Assembly (NCBI RefSeq): GCF_044360475.1
Contig: NZ_CP043494.1
Span: forward strand, 13,153,193 to 13,217,192
Source of the DNA: Archangium minus
Lineage (GTDB): Bacteria; Myxococcota; Myxococcia; Myxococcales; Myxococcaceae
DNA: 64,000 nucleotides
Direction of reading: 5' to 3'
Positions 58,606 to 64,000 of the stretch are shown in pieces. The notes under the pieces are model-generated. The model worked only from the letters and a program-made list of their open reading frames with translations, was not told the DNA's origin and did no database searches. Numbering within the stretch: position 1 is the stretch's first letter; each line of letters opens with the position of its first letter. The position numbers and the translations under genes are program-made.

Positions 58606-59784
58606 CTACGGGCACGCAGGCGAGGTGGGGGAGTTGAAGTTCTCGTCGTAGGAACCGTTGCAGGACACATTGCCATTGCCGCCCACGTTCCCACCACGAA
58701 GTTGGGAGCCGCTGATGCGGATGACGTAGCCCTCGGAGCCGTGCACGGAGTTGCTGCCGCCGGAGAGGGTGGAGCGCTGCACGTCCACGGAGTAGGAGCC
58801 GGAGTCGGCGCGAGTCACCTCCAGGGCGCGCGCCTGCCGCCCCGAAGTGCTGAAGCCCGAGAGGGTGCTGTCCCGCACGGAGGCAGGGGACGAAGTCAGG
58901 CGCAGCCCGGTGGAGGCGCCGCCATTGGAGCCCAGCAGCTCAGCCCGGACGAGCACCACGGAGAAAGCACCCACGGCCTCCACCCCGGTGCTCTCCGAGC
59001 CCTCCGCCCCCGTGGCGAACGAGTCCCACAGCTCCAGCGAGCCCTGGCGCACGGAGACGCCGAGAGCCCGGTTGCCGCCCTGCCCGAGGAACGTGGAGCC
59101 CGTGAGCTTCACGGTGCACCTCTCGCACAAGAAGCCCACGGTGTCCCCCTGAGAGGAGGAGGCGAGCGCCTGGACGCGCTCGAAGCCACCCGGGCCCGGG
59201 CCGGCGGAGGACTGGATGGCAATGGTGCGCTGCTGCCCGTCTCGAGCGAGGGCCACCACGTCGCGCGCGCGGAACAGGGACGAGGCGGTGGAGAGCGCCA
59301 CGGCCTCGCCCGCTCCGCCCACGTGCTCCACGGTGAGAGAGCGCAGCTCCGTATGATCCACGGCCACCAGGGTGGGCCCCGGGGCGGCGGAGCGCACGGT
59401 GGTGAGCGCCTGTCCCGAGCCCTGGACGTGGATGTACGGCCGCAACTCCAGCCCCTGGGCTCCCAGGTCAAACACCCCGGGCTCGACGAGGACGAGCCAC
59501 GGCTCCTCGGCAGAGACCTTGGTGATGGACTGGACGGCGTTGCGCAGGTTCTCACCACCGAGGAGCGGGGTATCGCCTGGCGGCACGACCCGGATGCGGG
59601 CGAAGTTGCCTGGAGGCCCCATGGGTCCCGGGTCCCCCTTGGGTCCAGGGTCTCCCTTCGGCCCGACGACGTTCTCACCCGCCGGACCCGGCTCTCCCTG
59701 GGGACCGGGCTCTCCCTTGCCACTCGAACAGGCGGAGAGGGACGTCATCAACATGGCCAGGGAAACAACAACTCGGCGCCGCAT
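58606..59784 (-). CDS. Collagen-repeat lipoprotein with beta-helix
   Basis: 392 residues from ATG 59784; AGGAGGG upstream. Lipoprotein signal VSLAMLMTSLSACSSG (lipobox L-S-A-C). Directly after it comes a collagen-like G-x-y stretch (GEPGPQGEPGPAGE, then GPKGDPGPKGDPGPMGPPG). The rest is a right-handed beta-helix built of S/T/N-rich rungs (HTELRSLTVEHVGGAGEAVA, CTVKLTGSTFLGQGGNRALG, VSVRQGSLELWDSFATGA, LRLTSSPASVRDSTLSGFST). Probably surface-exposed and possibly trimeric. It is inserted between jag and mnmE in an otherwise housekeeping block. Confidence 0.85.
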   Translation of the reverse strand: MRRRVVVSLAMLMTSLSACSSGKGEPGPQGEPGPAGENVVGPKGDPGPKGDPGPMGPPGNFARIRVVPPGDTPLLGGENLRNAVQSITKVSAEEPWLVLVEPGVFDLGAQGLELRPYIHVQGSGQALTTVRSAAPGPTLVAVDHTELRSLTVEHVGGAGEAVALSTASSLFRARDVVALARDGQQRTIAIQSSAGPGPGGFERVQALASSSQGDTVGFLCERCTVKLTGSTFLGQGGNRALGVSVRQGSLELWDSFATGAEGSESTGVEAVGAFSVVLVRAELLGSNGGASTGLRLTSSPASVRDSTLSGFSTSGRQARALEVTRADSGSYSVDVQRSTLSGGSNSVHGSEGYVIRISGSQLRGGNVGGNGNVSCNGSYDENFNSPTSPACP

Positions 59785-59911
59785 GGAAAGGCCCTCCTGT
59801 GCCCAGGGGGCACGACGCACGAGCTAGGTGCGCCTTCCATGCGCGTCCAGCCGAAGGAGGGCCCGCCGCTGCTGGGCGACGGTAGGAACGTCCACCAGCG
59901 GCAGCCCGGGA

Positions 59912-59928
59912 CCGGCGAGGCTCGCCGG
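59912..59928 (-). terminator. Hairpin between the 77-aa gene and the collagen-like gene
   Basis: CCGGCGAG-G-CTCGCCGG, a perfect 8-bp inverted repeat in the 184-bp gap. Could terminate or attenuate transcription entering the collagen-like gene and mnmE. No U-tract. Confidence 0.45.
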
Positions 59929-59968
59929 CCAACAGAGAGCCGCGACTCCAGGGTGACAGACTGGGGAA

Positions 59969-60202
59969 CTAGCCCCGCTGGCCCTGCGGCGCGGGAGAGG
60001 AGCCCCGAGCGGCGCGCTCGACTGCCTCGCGGTTCTCGTCGATGTACCTCTCGACGGCGGCGTCCTCGAGCTCCAGGTCACGCAGCACACCGGGGTAAAC
60101 GAACTTGAAGGCGGGAGACTCCTCGTCTCCTCGCAACCGGAAGCTCATCTTCAGCACGGCCGCTCCGTACAGCTTGTCCTTGAGCGACTTGGCCTTGCCC
60201 AT
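59969..60202 (-). CDS. Small conserved-looking protein downstream of jag
   Basis: 77 residues: MGKAKSLKDKLYGAAVLKMS, FRLRGDEESPAFKFVYPGVL, RDLELEDAAVERYIDENREA. Acidic, soluble, ordered N-terminus and charged tail. It starts 34 nt after jag on the same strand, so it belongs to the operon. Family not recognised. Confidence 0.7.
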   Translation of the reverse strand: MGKAKSLKDKLYGAAVLKMSFRLRGDEESPAFKFVYPGVLRDLELEDAAVERYIDENREAVERAARGSSPAPQGQRG

Positions 60203-60235
60203 TCCATGCCCTTTCGTCGGTGGGCCCCGAGAGCC

Positions 60236-61054
60236 TCAGCCCTCGAGGTCATCCTCGTCATCGTCCTCCGGCAGCATGCTCCGCTTGGGGAGCGGGGCGG
60301 GCTTCTCCGGGGTAAACACCACGCGCCGGTTGCGGCCCTCGCCTTCGCAAGAGACCTTCACCCCCGGCACGCCCTCTACTGCTTTCAGGACGCGCGCGCG
60401 GTCTTCTGGCTTCACTGTAACGAGGGCATAGAAACGGCCTAACGTGCCCGACCGCTCGGCGAGCTTGCGAGCGGCCTCTTTCAAGGCGGCGTCCTCGGCC
60501 ACCTCGAGGGAGCGCTCGTCGGTCTCGACGGGACGGGCCGGAGCGGCCTTCGCCTGCTGCTGCGGCGGCGCGGCCTGTCCCCGAGCGGGTTTGGCCTGCG
60601 GCTGCGGAGCCGGAGCCTGCTTCCGAGGCTGCTGCGGCGGCGCGGGAGCGGGCCGGGACGCTGCCTCCACAGCCTGAGGAGCGGCGGCGGCCGGAGTGGC
60701 CTGAGCCGCGGCCTGCTCCCGCTTCAACCGCTCGCTCCGGGGCTCCGGGTGGACGCCGGCGCCCACGAGCACGAAGCGCCGCTCGGCGCCCGGGCGGTGG
60801 AGCATCTTGTTGAGGAGGAACTGCAGCGAGTCCACCACCTGGCTGCGCTTGCCGGACTCGACGCCGGGAGGCGGCTCGCCCTGGAAGTGCAGGGCGACCG
60901 CGAGGCTGCCATCGCTGGCGTCCTTGAAGTCGAGCCGGGCGGGAAAGCCCATCATCCCCAAGATGTCGGTGAGGAGCCGCTCCACGCGGGCGCGCAGCTC
61001 AGCGCCCGCGGTGGCCGAAGAGGTGGAAGCCTCGGGTGCCTGCACGTCGCTCAC
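60236..61054 (-). CDS. jag: Jag/KhpB-like RNA-binding protein with degenerate R3H
   Basis: 272 residues from GTG 61054, overlapping the yidC stop (GTGA). Jag-type KH domain: RVERLLTDILGMMGFPARLD, LAVALHF, then ESGKRSQVVDSLQFLLNKML, with S where the KH GxxG loop normally ends in G. A long Pro/Gln/Ala-rich linker (about 135-205) separates it from an R3H-like end: RFYALVTVKPEDRARVLKAV, GVKVSCEGEGRNRRVVFTPE. The R-x3-H motif is changed (Lys in place of His). Acidic tail DDDEDDLEG. Family members bind RNA at the membrane next to YidC; here nucleic-acid contacts may differ. Confidence 0.85.
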   Translation of the reverse strand: MSDVQAPEASTSSATAGAELRARVERLLTDILGMMGFPARLDFKDASDGSLAVALHFQGEPPPGVESGKRSQVVDSLQFLLNKMLHRPGAERRFVLVGAGVHPEPRSERLKREQAAAQATPAAAAPQAVEAASRPAPAPPQQPRKQAPAPQPQAKPARGQAAPPQQQAKAAPARPVETDERSLEVAEDAALKEAARKLAERSGTLGRFYALVTVKPEDRARVLKAVEGVPGVKVSCEGEGRNRRVVFTPEKPAPLPKRSMLPEDDDEDDLEG

Positions 61055-62919
61055 TTGCGCTTGCCTCCCGCGGTGGCCGTAGCCGTGCCCGCCGGCAGTC
61101 CGCCGCTTCCGCCGCCGCGCTTCTCCAGCCACTTCCTCAGGCCGTACTGCTGCGCGATGGAGAGGATGTTGTTGGTGAAGATGTAGAGCGCCAGACCGGC
61201 CGGGTAGTTGAGCAGCGTGGCGGTGAAGAGGATGGGGACGAACCAGGTCATGATCTTCGCCTGGGCCGGGTCTCCCATCTGCGGCTGGAGCTTCTGGGTG
61301 ATGATCATACTGACGCCCAGCGCGAGCGGCAGCAGGTAGGTCGGATCCTTGTAGGTGAGGTCCTGCCACACCGGACCGAAGAAGGGCTCCTGGTAGATGT
61401 CGTAGCTGTTGCGCAGGGCGGTGAAGAGGGCAATCCAGACAGGCATCTGGATGAGCATCGGCAGACAGCCGCCGAGCGGGCTCACCTTGTTCTCCTGGTA
61501 GACCTTCATCATCTCCAGGTTCATCCGCTCGCGGTCATCCGCGTACTTCTTGCGAAGCTCGTCCACGCGCGGCTGGAGCTTCTTCATGGCCTCCATGCTG
61601 ACCATGGAGCGGTGGGTGAGGGGCAGCAGGAGCGTCTTCACCAGCACGGTGAGCAGGATGACGGCCACGCCCCAGTTGCCCACCAGGCCGTGGAAGAACT
61701 TCATGATGGAGACCAGCAGCTTGGCGATGACCGCCCACATGCCGTAGTCGATGGTCTCGGTGAGCTGCGGGGCGTAGGCGGTGGCGGTCGCAGTGGCAGT
61801 GGCGGGGAGACCCGCGGCCTCGCGCACGGCCGGGCCGGGCACGGCGCCGAGCAGGTCCGGATCCTTCGGCCCGAGGTAGCCGCCGAAGCGGTACGTCACC
61901 GTCTGGCCGGCAGCGGCGGTGAGCGGGAAGCTGGCGACGACGCCGCGCGCCTCGGGGGTGGCCACGAGCTCGCAGCGGCCCTGCTGCGGGCCCTCGAGTG
62001 GGTAGAGCGCGGAGAGGAAGTACTGCTGGTCGATGCCGAAGAAGTGCACCGGGCCGCGCAGCTCCTCCGCGTCCGGCTGACTCTGGTCCGGCCCCAGCTT
62101 GTGCTTCTCCTCGCCCACGTGGCACGAGGCGTAGCTGAGGTTGCCCACGCCGCCGAAGAAGGACGGGGCATGCTCGTTGTTCGGATCGATGGCGCGGTTG
62201 TAGTGCACCTGCAGCTCACCGGTGGCCTGCTGACCCGAGACGTTCTTCACCTGGAGGGTGTAGAGAAGCTCGAAGCCCTCCTTCGGCCACTGGATGCTCT
62301 TGGTCACCTCCCACGGCCCCTGGCGCGTGGTGAAGGTGGTGGCGCCCTGGCCCGCGTCCGTCTCGGACACCGCGTAGCGCGCGTCGGCCGGCAGGGACTG
62401 GGGGCCGGTGATGGAGACGGCCAGCGGCAGCGCCTGGCCTGGCACCGGCTGCGCCAGGTTCATCTGCGGCGGCGGCGGCACCTTGCCGCCGAAGAGCATC
62501 TTGTAGCCCTCGGCGATGGAGATCTGCTGCTGCTCGCGCATCTTCTCGCCCTGGAGCACCGCTGAGGTGAGGCCAGCGCCCTGGGTGGAGAAGGTGTAGT
62601 GCGTCCACTGACGCTCGAAGTTCAGGGTGCGCACGGGCGGAGGCGGCGCGGCGTCGGCCACGGCCCCCTCGGTGCCCGCCCCGGTGGGCGGCGGCGTCCC
62701 GGCCGTCCCCGTGTCCCCACCGGCGGTGGGAGCGGGCGTGCCCGCGTCGGTGGCGGCCACCATCTGCCCGGCGTCCGCGGTCCCGGCCTCGGGCGGCGGC
62801 GTGTTTTTCGAGAGGAAGAAGGTGTAGGCGAAGGTGAGGCCCATCGCGAGCGCGAGTGCCACCAGCAGTCGCCGTTGGGAGTCAGCCGAGTTGGGCGAGA
62901 GCGGATCCAGATCGTTCAT
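61051..62919 (-). CDS. yidC: Membrane protein insertase YidC
   Basis: 622 residues from ATG 62919. Gram-negative type: N-terminal TM (RLLVALALAMGLTFAYTFFL), Ala/Pro/Thr-rich linker, large periplasmic beta-sandwich (LQGEKMREQQQISIAEGYKM, PWEVTKSIQWPKEGFELLYT), then the conserved insertase core (GNWGVAVILLTVLVKTLLLP, THRSMVSMEAMKKLQPRVDE, LGGCLPMLIQMPVWIALFTA, LTYKDPTYLLPLALGVSMII, YPAGLALYIFTNNILSIAQQ). It inserts inner-membrane proteins alone or with SecYEG. No clear SD; it starts 13 nt after yidD. Confidence 0.95.
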   Translation of the reverse strand: MNDLDPLSPNSADSQRRLLVALALAMGLTFAYTFFLSKNTPPPEAGTADAGQMVAATDAGTPAPTAGGDTGTAGTPPPTGAGTEGAVADAAPPPPVRTLNFERQWTHYTFSTQGAGLTSAVLQGEKMREQQQISIAEGYKMLFGGKVPPPPQMNLAQPVPGQALPLAVSITGPQSLPADARYAVSETDAGQGATTFTTRQGPWEVTKSIQWPKEGFELLYTLQVKNVSGQQATGELQVHYNRAIDPNNEHAPSFFGGVGNLSYASCHVGEEKHKLGPDQSQPDAEELRGPVHFFGIDQQYFLSALYPLEGPQQGRCELVATPEARGVVASFPLTAAAGQTVTYRFGGYLGPKDPDLLGAVPGPAVREAAGLPATATATATAYAPQLTETIDYGMWAVIAKLLVSIMKFFHGLVGNWGVAVILLTVLVKTLLLPLTHRSMVSMEAMKKLQPRVDELRKKYADDRERMNLEMMKVYQENKVSPLGGCLPMLIQMPVWIALFTALRNSYDIYQEPFFGPVWQDLTYKDPTYLLPLALGVSMIITQKLQPQMGDPAQAKIMTWFVPILFTATLLNYPAGLALYIFTNNILSIAQQYGLRKWLEKRGGGSGGLPAGTATATAGGKRK

Positions 62920-62932
62920 AAGAAGGGGGCGG

Positions 62933-63151
62933 TCAGGGAACGGGGTCGAAGCCGCCGGGGTGGAAGGGCTGGCAGCGCAGCAGGCGCCAGACGATGAGGC
63001 GCACACCACGGAGGGCACCATGCTTCTGGAGCGCCTCCAAGGCATACACGGAGCAGGTGGGGTGGAAGCGGCAGGCCGGAGGCAGCAACGGCGACAGCCA
63101 CCGCTTGTAGAAACGGATGGGGAGCGCGAGCAGGTAGGCGAGCGGGCTCAT
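62933..63151 (-). CDS. yidD: Membrane protein insertion efficiency factor YidD
   Basis: 72 residues from ATG 63151, overlapping the rnpA stop by 4 nt (ATGA). Typical YidD: LAYLLALPIRFYKRWLSPLL, PPACRFHPTCSVYALEALQK, HGALRGVRLIVWRLLRCQPF, HPGGFDPVP, with the conserved Cys residues. An amphipathic helix attaches it to the inner membrane, where it assists YidC. Confidence 0.93.
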   Translation of the reverse strand: MSPLAYLLALPIRFYKRWLSPLLPPACRFHPTCSVYALEALQKHGALRGVRLIVWRLLRCQPFHPGGFDPVP

Positions 63152-63549
63152 CGGGCGGACTCCCGGGGGCCTGACGGAAACAACCTCTGCAGCTTGCGGG
63201 TGACTCCATCGAAGGCGCGCGACATTTCCGGGAAGGATGCGTCCTTGGCGGACTGACGCACGACCAGGACTACGTCCACACCGGGAGGCCATTGCTGCCG
63301 ACGCTTGCGGAAGAGCTCTCGCAGGAGCCGACGCAGGCGGGCACGCACCACGGCATTGCCCACCTTGGTGGAGACGGTGAGGCCCACGCGGCTGTAGGGC
63401 CGCCCATTGGGCCTGGCGAGCCCCAGGAGACAGTCGGAGGGAATCTTCTGACCGTTCTCCTGGACCTCCAGGAACTCGCGCCGCCGAAGCAGGCGCAGGG
63501 CCTTGGGAAAGCGCTCGTCGCGAGGTGGCGCCTGGCCCTCGGCCTTCAC
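63148..63549 (-). CDS. rnpA: Ribonuclease P protein component
   Basis: 133 residues from GTG 63549, 13 nt after rpmH. Family features: FPKALRLLRRREFLEVQENG, SRVGLTVSTKVGNAVVRARL and RRLLRELFRK (the RNR-like basic helix, here R-A-R), then PPGVDVVLVVRQSAKDASFP. It binds the RNase P RNA for 5' maturation of tRNAs. The frame is open upstream through rpmH, but that part is antisense-like and is excluded by the rpmH gene. Confidence 0.92.
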   Translation of the reverse strand: MKAEGQAPPRDERFPKALRLLRRREFLEVQENGQKIPSDCLLGLARPNGRPYSRVGLTVSTKVGNAVVRARLRRLLRELFRKRRQQWPPGVDVVLVVRQSAKDASFPEMSRAFDGVTRKLQRLFPSGPRESAR

Positions 63550-63562
63550 GCGAGCGTCCCGA

Positions 63563-63715
63563 CTACTTCTTGTAAGCGGAGACCACCAGGCGCTTGCGGC
63601 CCTTGGCGCGGCGGCGGCTGAGGACGTCCTGGCCCGCGCGGGTGGAGTTGCGCTTGCGGAACCCGTGGGTGCGGTTGCGCTTGATCTTCGAGGGCTGGTA
63701 GGTGCGCTTGGACAC
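63563..63715 (-). CDS. rpmH: Ribosomal protein bL34
   Basis: 50 residues from GTG 63715 with AGGAG upstream: SKRTYQPSKIKRNRTHGFRK, RNSTRAGQDVLSRRRAKGRK, RLVVSAYKK. All conserved bL34 positions are present. First gene of the operon; it marks the origin-proximal block. Confidence 0.96.
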   Translation of the reverse strand: MSKRTYQPSKIKRNRTHGFRKRNSTRAGQDVLSRRRAKGRKRLVVSAYKK

Positions 63716-63763
63716 GGCTGAACTCCTGAGACGACGGGGCGCACACCGCACGGGCGGGCACCC

Positions 63764-63772
63764 TTATCCATA
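63764..63772 (+). promoter_or_regulatory. DnaA-box-like 9-mer
   Basis: TTATCCATA, one mismatch from the TTATCCACA consensus, about 50 bp upstream of rpmH, in the one AT-rich patch (TTATCCATAAAACAAAG). A single box is weak evidence for origin function. Confidence 0.4.
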
Positions 63773-64000
63773 AAACAAAGGAAGGCGGCGCTCGTAACCC
63801 GATCTCCCACCCAAGTCAACGTCGGATCACTCCCGCCTGTCCGATCGGGGATGGCTGCCACCCTTTTGCACCCCACACCCGGGGTGAAGCGGGGTGGGAG
63901 GAGGAACGCTGGGGCCACAACCCCTGGAGGGGGGCCGGGGATTCCGCGCCGGGCGCTGCGATCAGAAGGGGGCACCTAGGGGTGCGGAATGTCTGGGGTA
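63773..64000. other. Region upstream of rpmH to the window edge
   Basis: No gene is seen. It is G-rich (TGGAGGGGGGCCGGGG) with a CACCCGGGGTG dyad. By the usual gene order, dnaA/oriC should lie beyond the right edge. Confidence 0.4.
63791..63819 (-). promoter_or_regulatory. Possible sigma-70-type promoter of rpmH operon
   Basis: Minus strand TTGACT - 17 nt - TACGAG, about 75 bp upstream of the rpmH start. The -35 is good, the -10 poor (T-A-x-x-A-x). Confidence 0.35.

Noticed and set aside
63148..63975. 275-residue form of RnpA
   Set aside because: The N-terminal extension is antisense-like sequence lying across rpmH; GTG 63549 after the rpmH stop gives a protein of normal length.

Overview
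The window reads as a high-GC myxobacterial chromosome of the Cystobacterineae type (Archangium, Cystobacter, Melittangium or close kin). The evidence is a Sit-type polymorphic toxin with an Imm11-like immunity gene, several giant Ser/Thr kinase hybrids, a kinase paired with a Myxococcales-type sigma-70 factor, many lipoproteins, and very GC-rich third codon positions. The right edge holds the conserved origin-proximal block rpmH-rnpA-yidD-yidC-jag-...-mnmE, all on the minus strand, preceded by a DnaA-box-like 9-mer. The window probably ends just short of the dnaA/oriC region.

Layout. 0-5.7 kb: start of an M16 zinc protease (cut by the window edge), a SitA-like AHH toxin with its immunity gene, then a 2.2-kb cargo segment (a 346-residue protein of unknown family, a Cys-rich lipoprotein, a DUF6968-like protein). 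The cargo is bracketed by two 127-bp direct copies of the 3' end of an alpha/beta hydrolase gene, so the block looks like an accretion site. 6-18 kb: housekeeping and scattered genes (SppA, a MazG-like enzyme, a probable PD-(D/E)XK protein, a SnoaL-like lipoprotein, a sugar-lactone-oxidase-like flavoenzyme, PEP carboxylase, paired membrane proteins). 18-32 kb: two near-identical giant kinase/ATPase/GAF/histidine-kinase proteins in tandem, with a Cache-HAMP histidine kinase on the opposite strand between them. 32-36.3 kb: a multicopper oxidase module flanked by two copies of a tiny membrane protein, each with a hairpin over its ribosome site, then a divergent SDR/LysR pair. 36-44 kb: two paralogous kinase-TPR proteins, the second with an N-terminal zinc finger and followed directly by a sigma factor gene.

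44-47.7 kb: a beta-helix lipoprotein, then the most interesting region. A roughly 280-bp element is present twice around one small gene. On the minus strand each copy has a -24/-12 (sigma-54) promoter, a G-rich tandem-repeat body and an intrinsic terminator, plus a palindrome at the same distance (61 nt) upstream. I read these as twin sigma-54-dependent small RNA genes. 47-57 kb: a RelE-like orphan with a palindromic operator, a methyltransferase, a polysaccharide lyase, an erythromycin-esterase-like lipoprotein, a GFA protein, a lone MshEN-domain protein, a Coq4 + two-SDR operon and a Uma2 nuclease. 57-64 kb: the rpmH-to-mnmE operon, which carries a collagen-repeat lipoprotein immediately upstream of mnmE.

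All assignments come from reading motifs and sequence by eye. No database search was run. Start codons were chosen from Shine-Dalgarno sequences, signal peptides and overlaps.
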